A stretch of DNA of 64,000 nt from Dermatophagoides farinae. Taxonomy: Eukaryota; Arthropoda; Arachnida; Sarcoptiformes; Pyroglyphidae. Location of the stretch: the NCBI RefSeq assembly GCF_024713945.1, contig NC_134686.1, forward strand, positions 3,000,001 through 3,064,000. Direction: 5' to 3'. A program made the translations under genes and the position numbers. Numbering within the stretch: the first letter of the stretch is position 1; each line of letters begins with the position of its first letter. The notes beneath the pieces are model-generated. The model saw only the letters and a program-made list of their open reading frames with translations. It did not search any database and was not told the origin of the DNA. Positions 16,001-29,846 of this stretch are shown in pieces.

Positions 16001-17906
16001 GAATTCTTTTTCAATGATGTTTATGATAGCTGATGTGTTGTATTCAGTCCCATACGCACACCCATCGATTCATCCAAATGGATTCACTCTTCTTCATTCA
16101 TTTCCGATTCTCTCTCTCTCTCTGACTCTTATACATAGTCATTAAATGTATGCACTATTGCCATTATGTGTACATCAGTATGCATCTGTCTGTCTAGATC
16201 CATTTTGGCTGATTGGTCGATAATGGCATTCATTCAAAAGACAAAAACAAAGAAAAAAAAATGTCAAATTCTGTCTATCTCTTTTCTCAACAACAACAAC
16301 AACATTTCTGCCTGATTAGCAAATAGATTGTTTGCTGTTTGTATATATTTTTTTTTTGTTTATTTTTCGTGATGATGATGATAATGTCCTGTTTAGATTG
16401 ATTTTGTTATTCGATTAGTTTCTGGTACACATTTTATGTATTCTTTCGAAATAAAACGATTTGAAATTGTAGTTTGACGATAATTAGATATGACATAAAT
16501 CAAATGACAACAACAACAACAACTTAACGATGACAATCAACTTCCTTTTTTTTTTGATTTTCGGGATTTTCCATTCGATTTGTGACATTTTATTATTATT
16601 CTTGTTGAATCGATCAGTTTGTAAAATTGAAAATTAATGAAATTTGAAACCATCCCCTTGAAAAAAAAATTGAAAGTGAAAATTTTTTTTTTTTGCTAAA
16701 AATTAATGAATCAAAACTTGAATTAAATTGACTTTCCACATAATTGAATCAAATTAAAACGATTCGATGCTTTATATGTGACATTTTTATATTGAAAATT
16801 TCATTTTCACAATCATCAATGGAATTCCTAATCATCATCGTCGTCAATGTTATTTGTTTTTTGTTCTTCCTCATCATACACGTTATGTTCAATGAAATAC
16901 GAGAATTGAGAGGATTTTAATTATCTGATGATGATCACCCTGGATGGATTCCATTGGGAAAATGTTAGTATATCGTTGATCTTATAGCTCCTTGTGAATG
17001 CTTGTCTGAATTTGTATGATATTTTCCTCCCTCACTCTTGTTGTCATCATATATGTGCTTGAATGGTTTCAATTCATTCATTCAAATGGCAAATGATACA
17101 GGTTTTTTTTCTTGGATTTTTTTCACCCGTAACGTTATATACCCGCATCATCCATTTCAATTGATGGATTCTTTCATCGCCTAGGCTCGTGTGTTTGTGT
17201 ATATATTACGTGTTCAAACAATCAAGCAAATTGATTCTCCAAATATATCGCGAATGAATGGCATATAATAAAGTTCATTGGGTTCCATCATGGGTATCTC
17301 ACTTTTCCCTTTGGAGTAAAAAAATTTTTTTTTTCTTCTTCAGTAAATATTTTGATAGTAACATAGGCATCTTTTTTTTAATTTTAGCAACTTACCAAAA
17401 AAAAACCATTCATCGATGATTGATTTTTTTTCTCCATCATCACCATCATCACCATCAATCGTACAAATATTCTCCGGTTCCCCAATGCACATGTATATCA
17501 CAATATCTATGTATAAATTCTACCGATGTTTTTGAACATCATTTTCTGTTGATGCTTATTTTATTGGTTGAGAATTCCATTCATTCGTGGTTGAAAAATG
17601 CAAATTTTTCTCCTTTTTTGTACTGATATATTGACGATGTGTTCTGGTGAATTTTTCATTTTTTTTATTTTATTTTAAATTTCACCTTTCGGTTACAAAG
17701 AATCGTGCTATCCATTCTACAACACATGGATTCTATTCTACATTAGAACATACGAAGTGAAGAAGAACTAATCATGCATTTTTATCAAATTATTAGCTTG
17801 AAGCTAAATATGTGTTGAATTGGTAAATGGTGTGAATATTAATGTTGTTGATGATGATGATGATATGTGGATGGTGTCTATTTTTGTCAATATTCTAATT
17901 AGTCAA

Positions 17907-17931
17907 ACACACACACACACACACACACACA
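17907..17931. repeat. CA microsatellite
   Basis: About twelve CA units followed by an interrupted GACACACAG. Confidence 0.85.
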
Positions 17932-18318
17932 GACACACAGAAATAACAAGGAAGGAAAAGAATGTATGCATGACATGAACACATTCATTTCAACAGACTG
18001 AGGCATAATGAAAATGAATTGTTTGTTAATTGGATTCGATTCATATTTGTTCCTGTTGTCTCTTTTGTCTTGTTCGACAAATTCATTCGATGATGTAGTG
18101 TTGTTATTATCAGTTTGAATGTTTGCAAGCTGATTTCCTCCCTGATTGACAATTATTATTTTTATTTTATTTTTTTTTTTTGCATTCGAATTATTGTTCC
18201 TTTACCATCATTCATAATCGTTTTTTTTCTTTCTTTCGAAAAAATGTCTGTTGCATTGTTGTATTGAAAATGATGTGATAATTGAATTGAATCTAAAATT
18301 AGCCTCCTGATGATTGTT

Positions 18319-18350
18319 GTTGTTGTTGTTGTTGTTGTCGTTGTTGTTGT
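18319..18350. repeat. GTT trinucleotide repeat
   Basis: About ten GTT units with one GTC interruption. Confidence 0.85.
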
Positions 18351-20251
18351 CAACATCCAATTTTCCATCATTTTTATTATTTAGTTTAGCTTGTAATGTT
18401 TCTATAAATGGAACGAATTTCTGTACATTTTAATTCGTTTTCATTCTATCACCATATATTCGTTTATTGATAATAATTATGATGATGATGATGAAATTGT
18501 CGTCGCCATCTTCATATGAATGGCAATTTATGCATATCACACACTTACATTCATACATTCATACATAGTTATTATATGAATTTCAAATGTCCAGCTGCAG
18601 ATTTATATTCTTCCATATTAATAATAATAATAATGATAATCACCATCAATTGGATTGAATGGGAAATTGAATTTTTGCATTGTCGTATTGAACATCATGT
18701 GTTGAAGATTTCTTTTTTTTTTCGTTTTTGGCCAAACACACACACACACACATATATTCACATTAATCTTGGGCAATGTTGCTTCCACACTTGCTGTGTG
18801 TGTGTGTGTGTGTGTTTGTGTTAATCCTCAATCAATGTACAGAGAAAAGAAAAACGTTACCATTTTCAAAAATAATGTTGACTTGAATGATTATGTCATG
18901 GTGCTACTTTATGAAAAAAAAACGATAATAAAAATACCAAAAATCGATGAAGATGATGATGACTATGATGTCGAGTACCATACACAAAACACTTTTCATT
19001 CTTTTCAATGCTCGATCCAATGTATGTTTACAATTTGCCGTAGGCTTATTTAAGCCAATATCAAACAAAACACACATACACAGCAAGCCATCCAGAAAAA
19101 CTAAGCTAAACATTTTCAATAATGATGGATCCTTAGATGTTGAATATAATATATATCGGATCACTGTATGTTTTTTTTTGTTTGGTGTGAATTAGCTACT
19201 GTGAGATATGTGTATAATATTTTTGGCTTTTCACTATGTGTGTGTTTCACACTGGTAAATCTCGCTGAGAACCACTCGAATTTTTTTTCTGCATTGATTT
19301 TATTACAATTTATCTAATGTTTTTTTTTCTCTCTTTGATTTCATTCATTTTTGATCTATTTATTTGTTTCCCAAGTGAATTGGGTTCGGGTTCGGGTACG
19401 TTTTTTTTCATTCATTCATTCATTTTCACTCAAATCGAAAACAATAATAACAACAACAACAAATAGTTTTTCATTTGAAACCTCCAAATTTTTATTTTCT
19501 TGCTCTAAATGTTTTTATTATAACAGCAAAAACAAATGAAAATCAAACCACCATTTTCATTTACATCGACTGTATGCATAATATTCTTGTTGTTGGTATT
19601 AATTCTGATCCAACCGAGTGATTATGATTTATAATATCCATCAAACAAATAAACAAAAAAACAGAATCATGTTACCAGAATCGTTTTTGTTTTCTTTACA
19701 ATGAGTAATATGTATTGAGAAAGGTCAATTTGATCTGGTATTGATCAATCATTGCCATTTTTTTCGATTTGAGATGATTTTTTTCGGGTTCATGATGGGT
19801 TTATATATATTATGTTCATAGCATTCAATATCGGTTTTTTTTGATGCTAAATAAATTTTCAAGACGCCAAAACATACGATATTTGAATGTCTTATACTAA
19901 CTAGGTTTTTTTTACATAGAAATAATCGATTATTAATGGTCAGTTTCGACGATAAAGGTTATTTTTTTTATTTTGTTTTGTTTTGTTTATTTGTTTGGTT
20001 GGTTGAATATGACACACATATATAATATATCATCACTTTTGTAAAAAAAAATATATATATTACAAATGCCCATTTGTGTTTACACTTTGATGACCAAGTA
20101 TTATGGCCATGTTGGTCGTTTTATAGATAAGAAGTCTATATTTACGCCAACATCATAACATTTGTTTTTCGATGCCCAATGTCCGTATTGTTTTTCTGGC
20201 GATCATTTATACTATTCAACACTGGTTTCCAATTGGAAATTCAACAATTCG

Positions 20252-20276
20252 AACACACACACACACACACACACAC
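20252..20276. repeat. CA microsatellite
   Basis: About twelve CA units ending CACG. Confidence 0.85.
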
Positions 20277-23200
20277 GCATTCATTCATTCATGCAAAATC
20301 TAATTCAATTTCCTTTACTGAAATGAAAAGAAAGCGAAAAAAAAAGTTTATATCAATGTAGACACTGCATCTATTTATGATCCATTCATCCATATAAAAT
20401 AAATGTCTTTTTGCTAGACTTTTTTTTCGTGTGGTTCATATTTTTGTTGATAGATTTGGACAATACTTTGAAATATTCGCCTATGGTCTATGATGGTGGT
20501 GGCTGCAGTGTTAAATTGGTCCAACAGACAAAAATCAAGTATGATTTTTGTTGGACATTTTTATTATTATTATTGTTCACAACCCCCTGTACACTACAGC
20601 ACACACAAAAATCAAAAAAAAACCCGAAACCAAAATTGTCAATGTTAAATATTGAATAGGTCTAGTCCAATAGTGACGACAATTGGTTTCAACAACAACA
20701 ATGATGATCAAAATGGATAAATCCATTTCTAAACACTAATCATTCGGTTATCATCATCATCATCAACACGGATGTCATTGTGTGTTTGATATTTTGCATC
20801 CATGAATGCTATTTATATGCATCTTTTTATCTCGTCAGTTTTTTTTTATATCGCACCAATCAAAATTCAAAACAAATCTGATTGTTGCAAATTGTTATCA
20901 TTATTGTTGTTGTCGTTTTGTTCGATGATAGATAGATAGATAATAATTATTGTTTTGAATTATGACAAAAAATAACAATTTCACATTTTGCATGCTTGTC
21001 CATGTTGTTGTTGTTAGTTTTGTGTCTGTTATTGACATTTGACAATTTTTTTTTGCCTATTTTTGTTTCATTGGATATGCTATGTTTGAATCTATTCTGT
21101 CATTTTTTTTTGTCCTCTATTCTCGTTCTTGTCCAGTTTTTTGTTGTTGTTGTTGTTGTTGTGAATATGACTGGTATGACAATATCGCTCACTGCTGCTT
21201 ATGACAACTTGTCACACAGCCTACGAAAAAAAAACGATGCAATTCTTCGTTTTTATTTAGCTACAGCTCAAACCTCCCTCGTTTTAGTTTCTTTTTTTTT
21301 CATTTCATTTCTAGGATAAAATTAGATCTTGATCTGATTTGACTTTCACATCAATCAAATCGATGAAAATCATTTTTCGTTTTCTCTATTTTTTTTTGGC
21401 CATAATCGAATTATTTTATGATTAGATCATAATTTCCAAATGTTATTTGTTAGATTTGTTTGATTTGTTTTTGTTTTGCGTCGATCAAATCGATTCAATT
21501 TATTTTCCAATAACAAATAGATTGATGCTTCGGGCCAAAAAAAAAAAATTTTTGCATAAACATCACAAGTCCCGTGTGTATCGATACATGAAAAATAAAA
21601 ACAACAAACGCATATGGCCAGGTTTGTTGTTGTTTCTTCAACATCAGTTTACCCATTGATTGTTGATCATTGGACTGTTCCAATGATGGTTTTTTTTTGG
21701 ACATGAAATTTGAATGAAAATTCTGCCCGTTACGTTTATTATTATTATTATCATGAATGAATGAATGAAATGGACAAATGGAAAATAATTTTGATTCACT
21801 CCATATATATAGGGTTCAATGTTGCAGAATCATTGTTGTTATTATCATTCATACAATACTGTAATATGTAGAGATTTAAGATTGTCCCACTCGAATATTT
21901 CAATTTGAATTCTCCTTATATATCGTTTACTTTTCTAGGATTTCATTTTGTTTTCAATTTTTTTTTGTTCCAAAAATAAAACATTGTATCATTGATTGCA
22001 TGGTTTTTGCTTGCCTACCAACCGTTATTTTTTTTTTTTTTTTTTTAGTCTTCTCCAATTTCTGGTTGAATGAATTAATATATATCTCGACAATCAAACA
22101 ACCATACAACCAACACAAGAAAAAGAAGCTGAAAACATGTTTTTTATTTTTTTATTAAAGTTCAGGTACAAAAATGACGATAACAACAACAACAACAACA
22201 ATTGATGATGATGATGGCGCAAATCAAACTTTGTAGATGAAGCAAAAAAAATAACGTCATCTGTATCCGTAACGATCATCATCATTATTATTAACATCAT
22301 TCGTTGCATCATTAATATTTTTTTCTTCACTTGAAATTCAATATGAAATTCTATTCTCATTATCGTCATGTTCGCTTGTTATGTTGTTGCAACAACATTT
22401 TTTTTCTTCTTTTTTTTTCGTTGATCGCATATATGCTTAAATGAATTTGTGAAAAATATTTTCTCAACAATGATAACGATCTCTGTCGATTCGATTCGAT
22501 TCAGGATTTTTTTTATTGTTATTGTTATTGGCTTGGTTATATAGAAATGATGATTATAATAAGGAAAAATAGTTCTTTGAATGAGAAAATATCATCATTC
22601 GTTTCCGACAAAAAAAAAAAAAAAATAAAAATAAAATTCAATACAATTCTCCATTGATCCGGATCTCATTATGAATATGAATTGACTTGCAACACACTGA
22701 ATTCAAGAATTTCATCTCATTCATAAATTTTCGCTCAATTCAATTTATTAGTTGGCAAAAGCAAAAATAAAAATTTCTTATTTTTGTTGTTTTGCCCTCA
22801 CATCTATTTATAGTATGAAACTAGGAAAAAATATTGAATCCTTTATTTTCACTTGGATTATATTTATATATTCTGATGAAAATTTGGGCTGATTTTCTTC
22901 GACCAATTTTCTTTTGTTATTGTTCTGGTTTTGTCTCTTTTTTCAGCTGTTTGTTTGTTTGTTTGATATATGGCTATGGCACATCATACATATATATATA
23001 AGAAACGTGCTAATTGTGTCATTATTCCACATATGTCGCCTGAATATTCAATTTTATATGTGGACAACAAAAGATACACACACACACCTACTTCTAAGCC
23101 ATTCATTGATGTTATGCGATCACACACATTCTCCCAAATAATAATTCTTCCATGATTAAATCTCATTATATATGAGCCGTTTGTTGGACTTTTTAATTTT

Positions 23201-26200
23201 CTTATTACATTCAATTTATATTGTGTGTGTGATTCATTTATTTATTGAATAAATCCCTAAAATGATTCTACCCACATTGTTGAACATCTTTTGTTGCTTT
23301 GAAATTTCCGGGTGCTGCTCTAAGGTTTCGTTTTGGACCACTCTTTCTCACGATTACACACACGATATTTTATTGGCCATAATTTGTGCGTGTGTGTGTG
23401 TGTCACTCGTTATTTTGTACAACTTTGTTGTACTTGTAATATTCGCCTATCTGGCTATTTTCCAATATTTAATTTTAGTTGAACAAACTTTTTTCATATA
23501 AATTCAATGATTTTTTTTTTCGTTGAAGTGGTAGATGCTTTGGCAAAAATGGACATTATTAATATCATCATTGGCAATTAACTATTTGCCTTTTCAATTC
23601 CATTTCTCTCGGTTGATATTTGAACTGTGTTTTTGTCAGGGCTGGTAATTTTTTTTTCACTCGTAAATCATTCGGTAGATTCGTTCAATAAATTGGGATA
23701 ATTCTAAATACTATAGCCATAACGAAAAAGCAAGAGCGGTGGATTCTTATTTTCTTCAGCCTTGTTTCCATTTGTCGATAAATAAATGTTTGAAAAAAAA
23801 ATTCTAAACGGATTTCACATCTCTTGTCGTTTTCATTTCCAACCCCCAAAAAATGAATGGCAACATTATTTTTCTCTTTCTCACAATGATTACGATGATG
23901 ATGGTGGAGATGATTAGCATCATTGTTTTCGAGATTTTTTTTTCAAAGACCTTCTTACAAAAAAATTAAACTACCGAAATTTGCCACCACTACCACCAAC
24001 AATTGTTACCACAGCAAAGATTTGCACGCAAAAAAATCGTTTTCAAAAAAAAAAAAAAAATGTTGCAATTCGTCGTTTGCCATTGGCAATCGACAATTAC
24101 ATTTTGATCAATTTCATTGTTATGGTTAACCAATGTTGTTGTATCATTGGTTAGAGAGAGAGAGAGAGCCCAACAATAATCATAATTTTTTTTTGCTACT
24201 CTAAAGTACAGAATAATGGCCTTAAACATACAAACATAAATCATCGATCCGTTTAGAATTCTTTGAAATATTCTCCAATTTCAAGTACTATACAAAATTG
24301 CTCATCATTACTATTTGATGAACAACAACAACAACAAAAACAACAAGAATCGAATGGATTTATTTGTTTTGGTCCCAAAAAATAATAGTGATCATAATTA
24401 TTATTGAGTAAATATTGTTAATCGAATAAATCGATAATTGAACAATTTTTTCGGTTACTGTTATTTTCTAATAATCATGCCACATTGACACATTAGGTTT
24501 CTGGTACACACACATACACACACACAACAATCAATTTTGGTAAACTGGTTACGTGAATATTTTTTCTTTTTATTCATTCACGTTTTTTTTCACAACCGGA
24601 TTACAACAGATCACAACGGGTTTCCAAACAATCAATCAATAATAACACCACCATACCAGCTTTGTGTAAAAATGCAATTCGATATTATTATTATTACAAA
24701 CGAATGTTGTCAATCAAATAGAGAGAAAATTTTTTTTTTTTTTACTCCCAAAACGAATTCACCCGAAAATACAACCTGGTCGATCAAATGGGCTATAAGT
24801 AGATTACCGAAAAAAAAAATGAAAATGAAAATGAAAATAATGAATAAAAATTGAAGATTACAATTAGTAGTTGGAAATGAAATGAAATGAAATGTCATAT
24901 GTTTGGCCTCTGTGCGTGTCAGATCATTGCCATTTCATTTATTATTTCTATGTGCGTGTGACTCATATTGAATATACAAAATACACATACCATCTCCATC
25001 CAACAATCACCGTTTCAACCAAAAAAAAAAATTGAAAATTGAGCCTGCTCCAACCGACTATTCAGCCAATTCCGAATCATTTCATTTCATTTCATTCATG
25101 TTCACCATGTGTATACTAGGAAAATTTATGCTTTCCATTCATTTTATATGTATTTTCTTCTTCGTGTAAATGAAAATTTCTTCATTTTTTTTTCATTCGA
25201 AGAATGAGCCAAAATAGAAAAAAAAAATCTTGTCTCTTGGCACGGGCAAATTACAACACGACACGACAACAACAAACCAGAAACGAAAAAAAAGGAGAAA
25301 TGAAAAAAAAATTCAAATTGATTTATTTTTGTTCTAGTGTTGTTGGTTATTTCATCAAATGAGTTTTTTTTTCATCATTCGTTCGTTCGTTCGTTTCGTT
25401 CCATTCATCCATCCATCCAAAACATTTTCATTTTTGCTTCCTATTTTTTTCCATAGAAAAAAAACAACACTGATGTTTTTTTTTGGTAATTACAAATTTA
25501 AATTTAAGCTAGATGGGTATGCATGAATATATATAGCCATGGTGGTGGTACACCTGGCAACACCTATATGAATGGCCCATAAATTATCAATTTTTTTTGC
25601 TATTCGCCCAACCAAGATGTGTGGCGGCGGTGGTGGTGGCTCCAAATAACGAATTTTTCTGCTTGATTTTTTTTTCGTTAGAAATCGAATTCGAACGAAA
25701 CCTAGCAACCATAACTAATTTGTTATCGAAAAATTTAATTTCAAGGAAATTATTATTCAGATTTTTTTTTCCATATTCGAATCTAGTAATGATTAGGTTT
25801 TTTTTATGGATACAGTGTTACACATTTTTTTTCCTCCTAATCTGATCAAATTGATTGATTGATTCAATTCTGGTCAAACACTTTTATGTTTTAGGATTGA
25901 CAGAATTTGCATAATGATCATATTTTGTACAAATATTGACCTGATCATTCGCCAAAAAAAAAAAACATCTGAGCCCTTGTGAAATTAAATGGTCAGTGAT
26001 TTGAATAGCATACAGAGGACACAAATTATGATATCATTCATGTTATCATACATAATCCATCTTATGACACATCGGATCTTATTCCTTGACAAGTTAGTTT
26101 CTTTATATTCCGGCCATTCTTGTAATAAATCTAATTAATTTTGACAGAATTTTTGGATACAAAACAACATTGTTGACGACGATGAATCGATTACATTCAA

Positions 26201-26950
26201 GTCAGTCAAACTAGTTGTTTTTTTTTGTTTCGCCTACGATCCATATCCATATACGTGATTCAATGATGATGATGATGATGCTATTGTTAAATTAGATAAC
26301 ACATCAATCATGTTTATGTGTGTGTGTGTGTGTTGGTGTTGGGAAATTTGATGCGACAATTCTCTGGCCATAATTCATATTAATTCTATATAAATGTCCA
26401 TAATAATACTAATCTTGCATCCAATCTTTGTTGTCAATGAAAAATGATGATGGTTTTACTAGCATTTACTGTATATCAAAAAGAAAATTTTTTTAAAAAT
26501 AAAGTAATTCTGATAACTTGTAGTTTGAATGGTTTCGTTCGTGTGTGTGTGTGTGTGTGTATCTTAAGCTTACCTTCAAAGTAGTATTGCAATTTTGAGA
26601 AAAGCCACAAATCAAAACCATAAAGATAAAAATGAAAATAATGTCCATATACACATACCTCATAGCCATAGGTTTGTTAAATGAAAAAAAAAAATAAATA
26701 AATTCCCAATCCACACAAACACACACACAGACACACATTGGATCATCACAAATTTCGGCGTCTTAATTCAGTTATCCTTCAATCTTAATACATAGATGCA
26801 ATATTTCTTTCATATGCCAAACGATTATATTCTTATGGGGCGGCTGCCTGGCAATCATTAGAAAGGAAATATTATCTTTATGACAAGCTTCAATGATATA
26901 ATGGCTTTTTTTTGATATCTTTGTCGATTGTCGTCGTCATCATCATCATC

Positions 26951-26982
26951 TTCGTCGTCGTCGTCGTCGTCGTTGTTGTTAT
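26951..26982. repeat. TCG trinucleotide repeat
   Basis: A TCG run between ATC and GTT repeats: a dense CpG island-like patch in very AT-rich surroundings. Confidence 0.85.
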
Positions 26983-27605
26983 TGTTGTTGTTGATCCGTC
27001 ACACATTGGATGTCACAGAAGAAATAGTTTTTTTGATTGGTAATTCTTGTTCTCGCTTTCTCTGTTTTTCTTAAAATTTGAAGAAAGGTTCATTTTTGTG
27101 TTGTTATCTTACTTTTTTTTGTTGTCTCTGCTGTCGTTTACATCGTTGACCTTTGCGTCCATCATCGTCGATTATCATTGATGATAGTTACTTGATCATT
27201 GAAGAAAAAAAAATCTAATTTTGTCATTTACATTTTTTCCGCTTTCGCTTCTGCTTCTGCTTCTGTTGTTTGTTTGTTATCTATAGAAGACCCTATGAAA
27301 GATACAAAGATATGAAAGATGTTTAAATTGTCGATTATTTTTTTTTTATTTATTCACATTAATTCATTATGACCAGATAACGTAATGGCCAGAAATGTGA
27401 AATGAGCGATATATAGAGAGAGATATGAATTATTGGCACACACAAACAAAAAAAAAATTTTTTTTTTGTTTTGTTTACCATAAATATATCGTATAGATCC
27501 GTGAATTGGTAAATTCTGAAACACGATTATCGACATTTAGGTGTGAAATGGCCATTTAATTTTATTTTTATTTTTGTTTTTTTTTTGTATTTTTAATAAT
27601 TCCTG

Positions 27606-27627
27606 GCAGCAGCAGCAGCAGCAGCCG
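27606..27627. repeat. CAG trinucleotide repeat
   Basis: Six or seven CAG units in non-coding sequence. Confidence 0.85.
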
Positions 27628-28544
27628 CCAACACACTTGAATCCATCTCTTCCTCCACCACTTTTTATTTTATTATTTTTTTTCATTTTGGTCAAAATGA
27701 TATTGTTTTGGATGCGCTTTTATCATCATCATCATTACGATTATTTATGACTTATTATCATAATCATAATATAGAATATATGCCCAAGAAGAAGAAGAAA
27801 AAGAAAAAAATAGTAGGCTTGACCGTTGTGTGCTTTAAGATGTTTTGTGTTGTTACCTGTGTGTGTGTTGGTCTGAACCTTTTAATTTGCCTAATGGTTG
27901 CGCTCCGTTTTTTTTTGTAATTTTTTTTTGTCTGACCTGTTTGTATGATGAAGAAAAAAGTGACGCGGCCTAGCTTTTTTCTTTTCTTTTCTTCTTTTTT
28001 GTAGCTTCCTTTTCATACATTTTTTTTGCCGATTCAAAGTTTTCTCTGTGTGTGCGTTCGGTTGAATAGAATAATAATAATGATAATGATGATAATAATA
28101 ATCATAAAAAACATGGAATGTGGCAGGAATGATTATTGAAAAATCTTTTAATTTTGTAGTCCAACCAAAATGAGCAGTATACTATGACTATGACTATGTT
28201 GGCTGGCTAAAATTGTTTTTTTTTCGACTTTAAAAAAAATTTTTTTTTTTTGCCAAACTTTGCTGTTGTTGAATTTCGTGATTAAATTTCTCTTACAAAC
28301 AAACGAAATTGTTGCAGTGCTTACATTGAATTTCTAATTGATTTTTTTTTTCTTTGCGCTGCTTTGGTTGATGATCATACATTGATTGAGGATAATTAAC
28401 GCCTTGGTATGTGTTTGTGTGTGTGTGTTATCTTTTGGTGATCTATGTGATTCTTTCATGATTATTTCTATTTAAAAACTTTCACCAATTTTTGAGATCA
28501 ATCACGATGATCACGAATTTGCGGGTTATTGATTATTATTTCTA

Positions 28545-28612
28545 AAATCGAAATACATCGATTTATGATTTTTATTGAAATTGGACAATTTCAATAAATC
28601 ACAACGCGTGAT
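28545..28612. repeat. Cluster of three adjacent inverted repeats
   Basis: AAATCGA/TCGATTT (28545-28564, 6-nt loop); TTTATTGAAATTG/CAATTTCAATAAA (28571-28598, 2-nt spacer, 13 of 13 paired); and ATCAC/GTGAT (28598-28612, 5-nt loop). Confidence 0.7.
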
Positions 28613-29704
28613 CGTTTCTCTCTCTTTTTTTGATCATTGGAATTTTTGGTCAAAAAAGCATCATCTGGTTTATTATTTTTAAAATTATTCTAAATAAAAC
28701 CGAACATTTTGTATTTCTTTACCTTGTTTTCTTCGTAATGCCGTGGATTACAATAGAAAATAATTTCACGTTCAAACATTTCTTTTCATATTTTCAGAAA
28801 AGGAACATATCATTTTCAATAAAAAAATAATAAAACTGACCATATATTCATGACGATTGATATTTTCATTGATTGTATGATCATGATGATGATGTCTAGA
28901 CATGATGTGATATCAGATATGACTTTTTGAATTCGACCGATGGTTGTTTTCCAAATAATTTCAGATCGATTGGTCATAAATTTTCAATGATGTAATGGGC
29001 ATTTTAATTTAACAAGAAAATTTTTCCAAAGAAAAAAAAATTCATTTGTCAAAAAATTCTTAAATTAAAAACTAATGGCTAATGAAGTCATTTTTGTTTT
29101 TGTTGTTGTTGTTGTTATTTTTGCTTAGACACAATAACCGGTTTCTTCGCAACATTTGATTGATTGATTGATTGATTTGCATGTGAAACAATCTGATGTG
29201 AATTTAATATTTTAATCCTGTTCAAGGTCCAAGGTGTGTGTGTGTGTGTGTATGTGTGTGTATGTTTGAATTTACCCATAGGGCATATTCGTCGATCAAA
29301 TCGATTAAAATCGACATAATTTTTCCATAGAGATTCACTCACCTGTATTTGAATCAATATAATAATAATTAAGGTTGATCGAATCCTATTTCTGGCCATC
29401 ATCTTCATCATAATTATTACGGATATCCATCAATTTGATTTATATGCTTTACACATCCCAGTCTTTTGCTTTCTCTTGCTGACACATCTGAATCACTTAA
29501 TTAAATCATTATTTTCTTAAAGACTTTCCTGTGTGCATGATAAATTGTACTGATTTATTTCGAACCAATATCATTCGATTGTTGTCCCTAAAAAGTTCAT
29601 TTCAATACCGTTGCACAATTTTTTTTTTCAAGTAAAATGATAATAATAGCTTTGTTCATCTATATTTAATAAATAAAATTTTTCGTTTTTTTTTCTGCAA
29701 ACAG

Positions 29705-29846
29705 ATTCCGCATAGATAATACTGATCATATAATCGATGTAAATCGTGGCAATGCCGCATTTGAATATGATCAAATCAACATCATATGTCCAATGTATAC
29801 GAAAGGAACAAGAGAAGACGATATTGAAACGTATATCATTTATAAT
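29705..29846 (+). CDS. Ephrin exon: N-terminal part of receptor-binding domain
   Basis: The acceptor is TTTCTGCAAACAG and the donor GTGAGT. The exon starts with the third base of a codon, then reads FRIDNTDHIIDVNRGNAAFE and on to YIIYN. It ends in phase 0, so the next exon's VSKEEYD joins directly. This junction position matches the very conserved ephrin motif YIIYNVSKEEYD. Confidence 0.95.

Larger units (their letters stand above)
1..29704 (+). other. Long non-coding stretch, probably ephrin first intron
   Basis: I see no exon, RNA gene or transposon here. Open frames in this stretch are short, rich in His, Thr, Phe or Ile, and come from CAT/ATC, CA/TG and poly-T repeats. The stretch ends in a polypyrimidine tract and AG at the acceptor of the first visible ephrin exon. 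No signal-peptide exon ending in the expected Trp-Asn...Asn-Pro ephrin motif was found by eye, so the first ephrin exon is probably to the left of the window. The + strand is visibly richer in T than A, as in the later ephrin introns, which fits transcription in the + direction. That reading is inference. Confidence 0.5.

Noticed and set aside
22914-23501. Hydrophobic frames that look like membrane proteins
   Set aside because: They run through TG and ATAT repeats, and hydrophobicity is the expected result of T-rich sequence.
29115-29411. Minus-strand 98-codon frame with a signal-like start
   Set aside because: It includes a CA microsatellite translated as His-Thr repeats and lies antisense just before an ephrin exon.
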